Assembly: GCF_037572415.1 (NCBI RefSeq)
Contig: NZ_JBBHLB010000010.1
Span: 62,001-126,000 of the forward strand
From: Flavonifractor porci
Lineage (GTDB): Bacteria; Bacillota; Clostridia; Oscillospirales; Oscillospiraceae
Length of the DNA stretch: 64,000 nt
Direction: 5' to 3'
The notes below the pieces were generated by a model, which had not been told where the DNA came from, did no database searches, and worked only from the letters and a program-made list of their open reading frames with translations. Position numbers and translations under genes: made by a program. Positions 24,264 to 33,408 of this stretch are shown here, piece after piece (the first letter of the stretch is position 1; each line of letters begins with the position of its first letter).

Positions 24264-24297
24264 GAGGGCGTAAGAAAAGAAATTTTCTTACGCCCTC
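24264..24297. repeat. Perfect 15-bp inverted repeat with GAAA loop
   Basis: Arms at 24264-24278 and 24283-24297 pair without mismatch around a GAAA tetraloop. It lies in the 185-bp gap between the FtsL-like gene and the PBP. There is no T tract after it, so it is not a standard terminator on either strand, although A and T runs lie within the stem. Confidence 0.7.
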
Positions 24298-24363
24298 CTG
24301 CGGTATTTCAAGCCGTGGAGCAGCATACAAGTGCTGTATGATCCCAAGCGAGGTGAGCCGGAA

Positions 24364-26808
24364 ATGGCAGAAAAAAGAAAGAAAGGCACTCGAATCGTTC
24401 GGCAGCGGCCGGACCAGCGGGCCAACCGCACCATTCTCATCCGCAGCCTGTTCCTGATGGTGCTGTTCGGACTGGTGGTGTTTATCCCGCTGTTCTTCAA
24501 GCTGTGGCAGATCCAGATCAGCCAGCATGACCACTATCAGGAGCTGGCGGTGCAGCAGCAAACCAGAGACAGCACCGTCACCGCTAACCGGGGTACCATT
24601 TATGACAGCCAGGGGGCCGTGCTGGCCATGAGCGCCACGGTATACAATGTGCAGCTCTCCCCCAAGGATCTGTTGGAGACTCAGGAGACCTATCGGGAGA
24701 AGGTGGAGGACGCCCAGGAGAAGGGCGGCAAGCTGCCTGACTACCCGGAACCCACCGATCAGTTTGTGGCGGAGAACCTGGCGTCCATCCTGAATCTGAA
24801 AGTTGAGGATGTGATGAAGCATCTGGAGAACAAGAACTCCCAGTATGAGATCATCAAGTACCGCGTTGAACCTGAAGAGTCGGAGGCGGTCCAGGCGTTT
24901 ATCACGGAGAATCATCTGTCCCACGGTATCTACCTGATGCCAACCAGCAAGCGGTACTACCCCAAGGGAAGCCTGGCGGCCCAGGTGATCGGCTGGGTCA
25001 ATCCCAATCTGGATAATGTGGGCGCCTACGGCCTGGAGGCACAGTTTGAGGAGGAGCTGTCCGGCCAGACAGGCCGGGTGGTCACAGCCAAGGACGGTGT
25101 GGGCACCGAACTGCTTTACCGCTTCGAGGACTACTACGATGCCACAGACGGCAACAATTTGACCCTCACCATCGACGCCACCATCCAGTCCTACTGCGAA
25201 AGCATCCTGAAAGAGGGCGTGGAGCAGTTTGATGTGCAGGACGGCGGATTCTGTATTGCCATGGATCCCAATACCGGGGCTATTCTGGGCTGGGCCAATT
25301 CCCCTGCCTACGATCTGAATGATCCCTGGACGGTGAGCGACCCGGTGCTCCTCCAGTACCTGGAAGACGTGAAGAGCGGTAACTACACCAAGGAGGAGGC
25401 CTACCGAAAGGCGCTGGAAGAGGGGGCCAGTACCCAGGAGGCCTATGACAAGGCGATTCAGGAAGCGGAGAAGAACGTTCTGTATACCCAGTGGGAGAAT
25501 AAGGCGGTAACCAGCTCCTACGAGCCGGGCTCCACCTTTAAGTCCATGGTGCTGGCCGCAGCCCTGGAGGAGGGTGTGGTTACCGAGAGCGACCACTTCT
25601 ATTGCAGCGGTGTGGCCCAGGTGGACGGCTGGACCGGTGCGCCCATCCGCTGTTCCAAGCGTGACGGCCACGGCGATCAGGATCTGGCCAAAGCGGTGGC
25701 CAACTCCTGTAACCCGGCCTTTATCGAAATCGGCAGACGGCTGGGGGCGGAGAAGTTCTATGACTATCTGGAGGACTTTGGTTTCCTTGGCCCCACCGGC
25801 ATCGATATGCAGGGCGAGGCCAGCGGCGGCGGCCAGTATGTCTGGGACCGGGACGACTTTACCAACGTGGACCTGGCGGTGGCCTCCTTCGGTCAGCGCT
25901 TCCAGGTCACCCCGCTGCAGCTCATCACTGCCGCTTCCGCTGTGGTCAACGGCGGCCACCTGATGCAGCCTTATGTAGTAAGCCAGGTGACCGACGCTAA
26001 CGGCAACGTGCTTCAGCACACCGACCCCACCGAGGTGCGGCAGGTCATCAGCGAGAAGACCAGCGAGCGGTGCCGGGCTATTCTGGAGAAGGTGGTGGAC
26101 GGCGGTACGGGTAAAAACGCCGCCGTGGAAGGCTACCGGATTGGCGGCAAGACCGGTTCCTCCCAGACCCTGAAGGGTGTGGATCACACCATCGTTTCCT
26201 TCCTGGGCTTTGCTCCGGCGGACGATCCCCAGATCGTCATCCTGCTGGCCTACGACAGCCCCAAGCCAGTGAGCCCCGGCTCCAACTACACGGAGGACAA
26301 ATGGTACATCAGCGGCGGTAACATGGCTGCCCTCAAGGCCGGCGAGCTGATGGAAAAGATCCTGGACTATCTGGGCGTGGAGAAGAGCTACTCGGCTACT
26401 GCCGACGTCATGGTGCCCAACCTGACCGGCCTGAATCTGGCTGATGCCACCACGTCCCTGAAGAAGAACAATTTGTCCATCCGGGTGGTGGGCGACGGCG
26501 ATACTGTCACCGGCCAGATCCCGGCCAAGGGAGCATCCATCCCCGGCGGCAGCGAAGTGGTGGTCTATATGGGGGCCGAGGTACCCACCGGTCAGGTGCA
26601 GGTACCCAATGTGATCGGCCTCAATGTGGAGCAGGCCAAGCAGAAGCTGGCTGCCCAAGGCCTTTACCTGAAGGCCAGCGGCGCCTCTGAGTTCGGCTCC
26701 ACCGTGGTGGCCTATGAACAGTCTACTCAGGCAGGCGCCAGTGTGGACCGGGGCACCACCATCGAGGTGCGCTTTACCGACTCCACAGCCAGCGGCGACG
26801 GGCTGTAA
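24364..26808 (+). CDS. Class B penicillin-binding protein with PASTA domains (FtsI/SpoVD-like)
   Basis: An 814-residue monofunctional transpeptidase. One N-terminal membrane helix (about residues 25-47) is followed by the PBP dimerisation region (TVTANRGTIYDSQGAVLA) and the transpeptidase domain with STFK (Ser390), SCN, and KTGSS (Lys596). Two PASTA domains end the protein (VPNLTGLNLADATTSL and VPNVIGLNVEQAKQKL). The gene position is that of pbpB/spoVD in Firmicutes. Vegetative division and sporulation paralogues cannot be told apart from sequence alone. Start ATG 24364 has SD AGGTGA 7 nt upstream. Confidence 0.92.
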   Translation: MAEKRKKGTRIVRQRPDQRANRTILIRSLFLMVLFGLVVFIPLFFKLWQIQISQHDHYQELAVQQQTRDSTVTANRGTIYDSQGAVLAMSATVYNVQLSPKDLLETQETYREKVEDAQEKGGKLPDYPEPTDQFVAENLASILNLKVEDVMKHLENKNSQYEIIKYRVEPEESEAVQAFITENHLSHGIYLMPTSKRYYPKGSLAAQVIGWVNPNLDNVGAYGLEAQFEEELSGQTGRVVTAKDGVGTELLYRFEDYYDATDGNNLTLTIDATIQSYCESILKEGVEQFDVQDGGFCIAMDPNTGAILGWANSPAYDLNDPWTVSDPVLLQYLEDVKSGNYTKEEAYRKALEEGASTQEAYDKAIQEAEKNVLYTQWENKAVTSSYEPGSTFKSMVLAAALEEGVVTESDHFYCSGVAQVDGWTGAPIRCSKRDGHGDQDLAKAVANSCNPAFIEIGRRLGAEKFYDYLEDFGFLGPTGIDMQGEASGGGQYVWDRDDFTNVDLAVASFGQRFQVTPLQLITAASAVVNGGHLMQPYVVSQVTDANGNVLQHTDPTEVRQVISEKTSERCRAILEKVVDGGTGKNAAVEGYRIGGKTGSSQTLKGVDHTIVSFLGFAPADDPQIVILLAYDSPKPVSPGSNYTEDKWYISGGNMAALKAGELMEKILDYLGVEKSYSATADVMVPNLTGLNLADATTSLKKNNLSIRVVGDGDTVTGQIPAKGASIPGGSEVVVYMGAEVPTGQVQVPNVIGLNVEQAKQKLAAQGLYLKASGASEFGSTVVAYEQSTQAGASVDRGTTIEVRFTDSTASGDGL

Positions 26809-26844
26809 TTACTTTCCCAGCGGGGAAGAAAGCGGGGTGTGAGC

Positions 26845-28308
26845 ATGAAGCTGAATGAGGTACTGGCGGGTGTGAAGTTCACTGCCCGTCACGTCCAGGA
26901 TGTGGAAATTTCAGGCATCTGCTATGACACCCGAGATATGATCTCCGGCTGCCTCTTTGTGGCCCTGCCGGGCTACAAAACCGACGGCCATAAGTATATT
27001 CAGCAGGCGCTGGATCAGGGGGCGGCGGCCATACTGTGCCGCCGTCCCCCGGCGGAAGAGGGCCCATGGCTGGTAACGGAGGATCCAAGGGCGGCCCTGG
27101 CAGCGGTGTCCGCCAACTGGTTCGGCCACCCGGCGGAGGAACTGACGGTGCTGGCCGTCACCGGCACCAATGGCAAGACTACCACCACCTATCTGCTGAA
27201 AGCCATGCTGGAGGGGGTGCTGGGGGCTAAAGTCGGCCTCATCGGTACCAACCAGAATATGATCGGCCAGGAGGTCCTGCCCGCCCACCGAACCACTCCG
27301 GAGTCCTGGGAGGTGCAGAAGCTGCTGCGGGAGATGGCGGATGCCGGATGCAGCCATGTGGTGATGGAGGCCTCCTCCCACGCCCTGGTGCTCCATCGGC
27401 TGGACGGTATCCGGTTTGCAGCGGGCATCTTCACCAATCTGACCCAGGACCATCTGGACTTCCACAAAACCATGGAGGCCTATCGGCAGGCCAAGGGCCT
27501 GCTGTTCCGCCAGTGCGATGTGGCTGTGCTCAACCTGGACGACGAGGCAGGGCGGTATTATGCTGAAAATGTTTCCTGTCCCGCCTTTACCTATTCCGAG
27601 TGTCGGGACGAGGCCGGCCTCACCGCCAAAAATCTGCGGCTTTTCCCCGACCGGGTGGAATTTGAGGCGGTGACCATGGACGCCATTGCCCGGGTCCGTC
27701 TGCCCATCCCCGGGGGCTTTACCATTTACAATGCCCTGGGCGTCATTTCCTGCGGCCTGACCCTGGGCCTGCCTCTGGGACAGATCGCATCCTCTCTGGC
27801 CAATGCCAGGGGAGTGAAGGGCCGCATCGAGGTGGTGCCGGTGCCGGCGGACTACACGGTGCTCGTCGACTATGCCCATACCCCTGACGCACTGGAGAAT
27901 ATTCTCACCACCGTCCGGGACTTTACCAAAGGCCGGGTGATCTGTCTGTTCGGCTGCGGCGGCGACCGGGACCGGTCCAAGCGTCCCCAGATGGGAGCCA
28001 TCGCCGGACAGCTGGCCGATGTGGCAGTGGTCACCTCTGACAACCCCCGTACCGAGGCGCCTCGGGCCATTATCGACGACATCCTGAAGGGGATGCAAGA
28101 CGCCGGAGCGGAGCGCCATGTGGAGCCTGACCGGCGGCGGGCCATTGCCATGGCCCTCTCTCTGGCCCGGGCCGGGGATACGGTGGTACTGGCAGGCAAA
28201 GGCCATGAGACCTATCAGGAGATCGGCGGTGTGCAGTACCATCTGGATGAGAGGGAGGAAGTGGCCGCCTTTTTCACCAAAGAACGGCAGAAGTTTGTTG
28301 CATTTTAG
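26845..28308 (+). CDS. murE: UDP-MurNAc-tripeptide synthetase MurE (mDAP-adding)
   Basis: MurE (487 residues) adds the third amino acid to UDP-MurNAc-L-Ala-D-Glu. The ATP-binding motif is GTNGKTTT, and the DNPR motif (TSDNPRTEAP) marks enzymes that use meso-diaminopimelate rather than lysine. This agrees with dapF, dapL and lysA in the same window. I prefer ATG 26845, 7 nt after GGGG, over the GTG two codons earlier. murF, which often follows murE, is absent. Confidence 0.95.
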   Translation: MKLNEVLAGVKFTARHVQDVEISGICYDTRDMISGCLFVALPGYKTDGHKYIQQALDQGAAAILCRRPPAEEGPWLVTEDPRAALAAVSANWFGHPAEELTVLAVTGTNGKTTTTYLLKAMLEGVLGAKVGLIGTNQNMIGQEVLPAHRTTPESWEVQKLLREMADAGCSHVVMEASSHALVLHRLDGIRFAAGIFTNLTQDHLDFHKTMEAYRQAKGLLFRQCDVAVLNLDDEAGRYYAENVSCPAFTYSECRDEAGLTAKNLRLFPDRVEFEAVTMDAIARVRLPIPGGFTIYNALGVISCGLTLGLPLGQIASSLANARGVKGRIEVVPVPADYTVLVDYAHTPDALENILTTVRDFTKGRVICLFGCGGDRDRSKRPQMGAIAGQLADVAVVTSDNPRTEAPRAIIDDILKGMQDAGAERHVEPDRRRAIAMALSLARAGDTVVLAGKGHETYQEIGGVQYHLDEREEVAAFFTKERQKFVAF

Positions 28309-28404
28309 AGTGGAAACCAGGGACAGTCTGTGATAGAATACCACGTTGGTCCATTTGGAACGGACAAAATTTGAGCTGTAAAGGCTTTGGAGGTTGCAAA
28401 AGAG

Positions 28405-29385
28405 ATGTTGAGGATCGTCATCAGCTGCCTGATCGGGTTTGTGGTGGCCGCCCTGGCGGGGCGGGTGCTTATCCCGGTGCTGCGGCGCATGAAGGCCGGC
28501 CAGTCCATCAAGGAGATCGGCCCCACCTGGCATATGTCCAAACAGGGTACCCCCACCATGGGTGGGCTCATGTTCATCATCGCCGCCATTGTGGCGGTGG
28601 CCGCCCTGAGCTGGCAGGACTTTGCCGCCGGGAAATTCGGCGGCGGATTTGTTCTGGTCTTTGCCCTGGTGTTTGGCATCATCGGCTATATTGACGACTA
28701 TTTTAAGGTAAAAAAGAAGCAGAACACCGGCCTGACCGCCCCTCAGAAGTTTATTTTGCAGCTGGCGGCAGCCATCCTGTTTACCGTACTCATGCGGAAC
28801 TTCGGTTATCTGACCCCCGATCTGTACATTCCCTTCTTCAACGTGACCTTGTCCATCCCCTGGCCGGTGTATATGGTCTTTGCCGCCTTTGTTATGGTGG
28901 GATGCGTCAATGCCGTCAACATCACCGACGGCATCGACGGTCTGGCCAGCGGCGTTACCATGCCGGTGATGCTTTTCTTCACCGCCGTGGCCTGCTGGTG
29001 GGGGCACTATGAGCTGGGCATTTTCTCCGGCGCTCTGCTGGGCGGCCTGGCCGGCTTCCTGATCTACAATTTCCACCCCGCCAAGGTGTTCATGGGCGAT
29101 ACCGGCTCCCTTTTCCTGGGCGGCGCGGTGTGCGGTCTGGCTTTTGCTCTGGATATCCCTCTGGTGCTCATCCTGGTGGGTATCATCTACATTGCGGAAA
29201 CTTTGTCCGACATTATACAGGTCGGATACTTCAAGCTGACCCACGGCAAGCGGATCTTCCGCATGGCCCCCCTTCACCACCATCTGGAGATGGGCGGTTG
29301 GAGCGAGGTCAAACTGTTCTGCGTATTCACCGGGATCACTCTGGTGATGTGCGCGCTGGCATTCTGGGGGGTTATATACCGCTGA
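28405..29385 (+). CDS. mraY: Phospho-MurNAc-pentapeptide transferase MraY
   Basis: MraY (326 residues) moves phospho-MurNAc-pentapeptide to undecaprenyl phosphate, giving lipid I. It is an integral membrane protein with about ten helices. The conserved motifs are present: PTMGGLMFI, DDYFKVKKKQNTGLT, NITDGIDGLASG, GDTGSLFLGG and the HHHLE loop (PLHHHLEMGGW). I start at ATG 28405, with GGAGGT about 10 nt upstream, rather than TTG 28387. The 96-bp gap after murE holds no gene. Confidence 0.95.
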   Translation: MLRIVISCLIGFVVAALAGRVLIPVLRRMKAGQSIKEIGPTWHMSKQGTPTMGGLMFIIAAIVAVAALSWQDFAAGKFGGGFVLVFALVFGIIGYIDDYFKVKKKQNTGLTAPQKFILQLAAAILFTVLMRNFGYLTPDLYIPFFNVTLSIPWPVYMVFAAFVMVGCVNAVNITDGIDGLASGVTMPVMLFFTAVACWWGHYELGIFSGALLGGLAGFLIYNFHPAKVFMGDTGSLFLGGAVCGLAFALDIPLVLILVGIIYIAETLSDIIQVGYFKLTHGKRIFRMAPLHHHLEMGGWSEVKLFCVFTGITLVMCALAFWGVIYR

Positions 29386-29419
29386 ACCCCTTGCATCGTC
29401 ATACAGGAGGTGACAGGAC

Positions 29420-30631
29420 ATGGTAAAACGCAGACGCGACCTGACGGTGATGCAGCAGCTGGCCCGGGGGCCCATTGATATCCCCTTTCTGATGCTGGTA
29501 GTGATCCTTACCGCCATCGGTGTGATCGCGGTGTTCTCAGCCTCCTATCCCACCGCCATGAACGAGGGCCTGAATCCGGCCAACTATTTTATCAAGCAGG
29601 CTGGATTTGGCGCGGTGGGTCTGGTGGCCATGTTTCTGATCTCCAAGATCAACTATCAGACCTTCCGGGGACTGTCCATCTTTGTACTGGCCATCTCCAT
29701 CGTTCTTCTGGTGCTGGTGCTCCCCTTCGGCTACGGCCGAAGCACCGTAGGCGCCCAGCGGTGGATCAGTCTACCGATCATCGGCGGTTTCCAGCCCTCT
29801 GAGATCGCCAAGGTGGGCGTCATCATGTATTTTGCCGCCCGCCTGTCCAAACGGAATACGGAGAAGCACAAGCGACTGCCTCCCCGTCACCCCCTCAGCG
29901 GCCTCTACGCCTGGCTGGATGAAAAGGGGGTCCTGGAACCAATTCCCTATTTTCTCATCCTGGGCCTGGTGGCCATACTGATGCTGATGGAGCCTCATAT
30001 GTCGGGTACCATCCTGGTGCTGGTGGGCGGTGCGTCGGTGCTCTTTGCCGCCGGTATCAAACTGTATTGGTTTATTGGCGGCGGCGCCGTGGCGGCAGCG
30101 GGCCTCTTCTTCATCATGACCCAGACCAGTTACATGGCTACCCGTCTGGCTATCTGGAAGGACCCGTGGAACGACGGAATGAATGGTCGGGACAAGGGCT
30201 TCCAGATCATTCAGTCCCTCTATGCCATTGGCTCCGGCGGCCTGCTGGGCGTGGGCTTCGGCAAGAGCCGCCAGAAGTTCCTCTACCTGCCCGAGTCGGA
30301 AAACGACTATATCTTCTCCATCTGGTGCGAGGAGATGGGCTTTGTAGGGGCAGCTATTGTGATTATCCTCTTTATTCTTCTGGTGATCCGGGGCTATTGG
30401 ATCGCTGTCCATGCCCGGGATCGCTTCGGTGCTCTGCTGGTGGTGGGAATTACCACCCTGACGGCTGTACAGGTCTTTCTAAACATCTCTGTGGTCACCA
30501 ACCTGATCCCCTCCACCGGCATCTCCTTGCCCTTCTTCAGCTATGGAGGCACGGCATTGATGATCCAGTTGGCGGAGATGGGTATGGTGCTGTCAGTGTC
30601 ACGACAAATACCCGCGCCCAAACAAGAATAG
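29420..30631 (+). CDS. ftsW: Peptidoglycan polymerase FtsW (SEDS family)
   Basis: A 403-residue SEDS-family membrane protein that polymerises lipid II with its partner class B PBP. Ten hydrophobic segments are predicted. Typical motifs include VFSASYP near residue 38, GYGRSTVGAQRWISLP, and STGISLPFFSYGGTALM near the C-terminus. An unusually long cytoplasmic or external loop (about residues 150-180) holds NTEKHKRLPPRHP. The cluster context favours FtsW over RodA or SpoVE, though SpoVE cannot be excluded. murD, usually just upstream, is absent; the gap after mraY is 34 bp. Confidence 0.93.
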   Translation: MVKRRRDLTVMQQLARGPIDIPFLMLVVILTAIGVIAVFSASYPTAMNEGLNPANYFIKQAGFGAVGLVAMFLISKINYQTFRGLSIFVLAISIVLLVLVLPFGYGRSTVGAQRWISLPIIGGFQPSEIAKVGVIMYFAARLSKRNTEKHKRLPPRHPLSGLYAWLDEKGVLEPIPYFLILGLVAILMLMEPHMSGTILVLVGGASVLFAAGIKLYWFIGGGAVAAAGLFFIMTQTSYMATRLAIWKDPWNDGMNGRDKGFQIIQSLYAIGSGGLLGVGFGKSRQKFLYLPESENDYIFSIWCEEMGFVGAAIVIILFILLVIRGYWIAVHARDRFGALLVVGITTLTAVQVFLNISVVTNLIPSTGISLPFFSYGGTALMIQLAEMGMVLSVSRQIPAPKQE

Positions 30632-30690
30632 AAAGAAAAGTCCAGGGGGTATCCCATGGTGTCTGCGGTGATTCCATTTGGATTTCTATC

Positions 30691-30829
30691 GGAAGCGCCC
30701 CCGGCGCTTCCGACCCCTGGATACGAGTCTGCGTGCCGGCAAGGCCGGCGACTTGGCTCGATACCCCCGGTTTCGCGCCCTGTGGCGCGGGTTAAGGTGT
30801 CATTCCGGAAAGTGAATTCCCGGAATGAC
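30691..30829. repeat. Hairpin-rich element B between ftsW and murG
   Basis: Four hairpins lie in the 243-bp ftsW-murG gap: 30691-30711 (GGAAGCGCC with GGCGCTTCC), 30735-30749 (GCCGGC with GCCGGC), 30774-30789 (CGCGCC with GGCGCG), and 30799-30829 (GTCATTCCGG with CCGGAATGAC). No gene is visible. The order of stems and some linkers recall element A at 18297-18440. Confidence 0.5.
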
Positions 30830-30874
30830 GGATTTCTAATTTCTTTTGCCCTTTGTGAGGAGGGAAAGACAGGC

Positions 30875-32008
30875 ATGAAAATCCTCTTTACCTGCGGCGG
30901 TACCGCGGGTCATGTAAATCCGGCGGTGGCTCTGGCCCAGATGTTCCAGGCACGCAATCCGGGTTGCCAGGTGCTCTTTGTGGGAGCCGACGGCGGTATG
31001 GAGACCCGGCTGGTGCCCAAGGAGGGTTATGAGATCCAGACGGTGACCATCACCAATTTCCAGCGGTCCATCACCCCGGCGGCCATCGGCCATAACATCA
31101 AGACCCTGCTGAATATGAATAAATCCAAGAAGCAGGCCAACGCCATTCTGGACCGGTTCCGGCCCGACCTGGTGGTGGGTACCGGCGGCTACGCCTCCTA
31201 CCCTGTGGTCAACGCGGCGGCAGCCCGTGGAATCCCCACCGCCGTCCACGAATCCAACGCCGTTCCCGGCCTTACCACCAAGACCCTGTCCAAGGTGGTG
31301 GACGCGGTGATGGTGGGCTTTGAGGAGAGCCGCAGCCACTATGACGACCCCTCCAAGGTGGTGGTGACCGGCACCCCAGTCCGGGAGGACTTTTTCCGCT
31401 GCAACCGGAAGGAGGCCCGGGGAAAGCTGGGCTTTACCGATGACCGGCCCTTGGTGGTATCGGTGTGGGGCAGCCTGGGTGCCAAGGTGATGAACGAGCA
31501 GATCACCGACTGTATCGTCCGGGAGTGCCGGGCGGGCGCGCCCTGGCGGCACATCCACGGCGCGGGCCGCAACTATGAGCAGGTCCTGGCCGGTTTGAAA
31601 GAGCAGGGCATTGACCTGGCTCAGTATCCCGGCGTGGAGGTGCGGCAGTACATCTATGATATGCCTCTGGTGATGGCGGCGGCCGACCTGGTGCTCTGCC
31701 GGGCCGGGGCCTCCACCATCGCGGAGCTTACCGCCATCGCCCGGCCGGCGGTGCTGGTGCCCTCTCCCAACGTGGTGGCCGACCATCAGACCAAGAACGC
31801 CCGGGTGCTGGCCAACGCCGGCGGAGCGGTGCTGCTGCCCGAGAGCGAGTCCAGCGGTGAGAAGCTCTATGATTTGGTCAATCAGCTGCTGGCTGACCCG
31901 GACCGCCGGGAGAAGATGAGCCGGGCATTGCGGGAGATGGGTTCTCCCGACGCGGCGGAAAAAATCTACCAGACTCTGAAGGAATTGCTGGAAAAGCGGG
32001 CAAAATGA
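30875..32008 (+). CDS. murG: UDP-GlcNAc:lipid I GlcNAc transferase MurG
   Basis: MurG (377 residues) converts lipid I to lipid II at the inner face of the membrane. It has the N-terminal glycine-rich loop FTCGGTAGHVNPA, then VVGTGGYASYPV, AVHESNAVPG, and the C-terminal UDP-GlcNAc site CRAGASTIAELTA. The long open frame upstream (30656) includes the hairpin element and is not coding; ATG 30875 follows the SD GAGGAGGG. A murA gene follows after 63 bp. Confidence 0.96.
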   Translation: MKILFTCGGTAGHVNPAVALAQMFQARNPGCQVLFVGADGGMETRLVPKEGYEIQTVTITNFQRSITPAAIGHNIKTLLNMNKSKKQANAILDRFRPDLVVGTGGYASYPVVNAAAARGIPTAVHESNAVPGLTTKTLSKVVDAVMVGFEESRSHYDDPSKVVVTGTPVREDFFRCNRKEARGKLGFTDDRPLVVSVWGSLGAKVMNEQITDCIVRECRAGAPWRHIHGAGRNYEQVLAGLKEQGIDLAQYPGVEVRQYIYDMPLVMAAADLVLCRAGASTIAELTAIARPAVLVPSPNVVADHQTKNARVLANAGGAVLLPESESSGEKLYDLVNQLLADPDRREKMSRALREMGSPDAAEKIYQTLKELLEKRAK

Positions 32009-32071
32009 ACCGGCCTTCCATCGGACGCATAGGATGGCGTACATAAATCCTGAATGCGGAGGATGGAAGCT

Positions 32072-33319
32072 ATGAGTGCATACGTGATAGAAGGGGGTCG
32101 GCCGCTGGAGGGTTCCGTGATGGTCCACGGGGCAAAGAACAGCGTGCTGCCCATCCTGGCCGCCTGTCTGTTGGCTCCGGGGGCCTGCATGATCCAGAAT
32201 TGTCCCCGCCTTTCCGATGTGGAGGCCTCGCTGGCCATCCTGCGCCATCTGGGCTGCAGGGCGGAATGGCAGGGGGACGGCGTGGTGGTGGACGCCTCCG
32301 CGCCCAGCCGCTGGGACGTGCCCGACGCTCTGATGCGGGAGATGCGTTCCTCCGTCATCTTTTTGGGGGCCATCCTGGGGCGGATGGGACAGGCGCGGCT
32401 GTGTGCGCCCGGCGGCTGTGAGCTGGGACCCCGCCCCATCGACCTGCATCTGGCCGCCATCCGTGCCCTGGGGGGCAGGGTGGAGGACCGGGAAGGGGGA
32501 CTTTCCTGTTCCGGGCAGCTGCGGGGTGCGGATATCGTCCTGTCCCTGCCCAGTGTGGGAGCCACCGAGAACGCCATGCTGGCAGCGGTGTGCGCTCAGG
32601 GAACCACGACCATCACCAACGCCGCCCGGGAACCGGAGATCGTGGACCTTCAGGGCTTTTTGCAGGCCCTGGGCGCCCGGGTCCGGGGAGCGGGCAGCTC
32701 GGTCATCACGGTGGAAGGGGGGCTCCCTCTTCACGGTGGGGCCTACCGGGTGATGGGTGACCGGATCGTGGCCGCCACCTATCTGGCGGCAGCTGCCGCC
32801 GCGGGAGGCAACGTGGAGGTGACCGGTGTGGACTGGCGCACCCTGTCCACGGTGACGGCGGTGCTGAAGGAGGCCGGCTGCCAGGTACACAGTGAGGCGG
32901 ACCGGATCTGCCTTGGAAGTGACGGTGTGCTGAAAGGGGTACGTCCGGTGCGGACGGCGCCCTATCCCGGCTTTCCCACCGACGCTCAGGCCCCTCTGAT
33001 GGCGGCCCTGGCAGGGGGGACCGGCTGCACGGTTTTTGTGGAGAATATGTTTGAAAGCCGCTACCGCCATGTGGATGAACTCATCCGCATGGGGGCGGAT
33101 ATCCGGGTGGAAGGCCGGGTGGCGGTGGTGTACGGGGTGTCCCGGCTCCACGGCGCCACCGTTATGGCCTCCGACCTGCGGGGCGGGGCCGCCCTGGCGG
33201 TGGCCGCTCTGGGGGCGGAGGGTACCACCACCGTTACAGGTTTGCACCACATCGACCGGGGCTATCAGTCTCTGGAATATGATTTACAGCGGCTGGGGGC
33301 TCAGATCCGGCGGGTGTGA
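32072..33319 (+). CDS. murA: UDP-GlcNAc 1-carboxyvinyltransferase MurA
   Basis: MurA (415 residues) performs the first committed step of peptidoglycan synthesis, joining PEP to UDP-GlcNAc. The EPSP-synthase-like fold is evident from the paired motifs GAKNSVLPILAAC and the catalytic loop APGGCELGPRPIDLH. The fosfomycin-target Cys is residue 116 with the chosen ATG 32072 (Cys115 in E. coli), so the enzyme should be fosfomycin-sensitive by this residue. SD GGAGG is 9 nt upstream. Firmicutes often have two murA genes, and this is the cluster copy. Confidence 0.95.
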   Translation: MSAYVIEGGRPLEGSVMVHGAKNSVLPILAACLLAPGACMIQNCPRLSDVEASLAILRHLGCRAEWQGDGVVVDASAPSRWDVPDALMREMRSSVIFLGAILGRMGQARLCAPGGCELGPRPIDLHLAAIRALGGRVEDREGGLSCSGQLRGADIVLSLPSVGATENAMLAAVCAQGTTTITNAAREPEIVDLQGFLQALGARVRGAGSSVITVEGGLPLHGGAYRVMGDRIVAATYLAAAAAAGGNVEVTGVDWRTLSTVTAVLKEAGCQVHSEADRICLGSDGVLKGVRPVRTAPYPGFPTDAQAPLMAALAGGTGCTVFVENMFESRYRHVDELIRMGADIRVEGRVAVVYGVSRLHGATVMASDLRGGAALAVAALGAEGTTTVTGLHHIDRGYQSLEYDLQRLGAQIRRV

Positions 33320-33326
33320 GATAAGT

Positions 33327-33355
33327 TTGAGAAAATTGTAAGAATTTCTTATCAA
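33327..33355 (+). promoter_or_regulatory. Possible internal promoter before ftsQ
   Basis: TTGAGA (33327-33332), a 17-bp spacer and TATCAA (33350-33355), just after the murA stop. The -10 box is weak. Confidence 0.35.
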
Positions 33356-33408
33356 AGAATCAACCATTCTGTGCGAGGATGGAGAAAAAAGAACAGGAGA
33401 ACAGCACA

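Noticed and set aside
30656..30874. N-terminal extension of MurG from an upstream ATG
   Set aside because: The extension encodes the hairpin array, has no resemblance to MurG, and the standard MurG start at 30875 has a strong SD.
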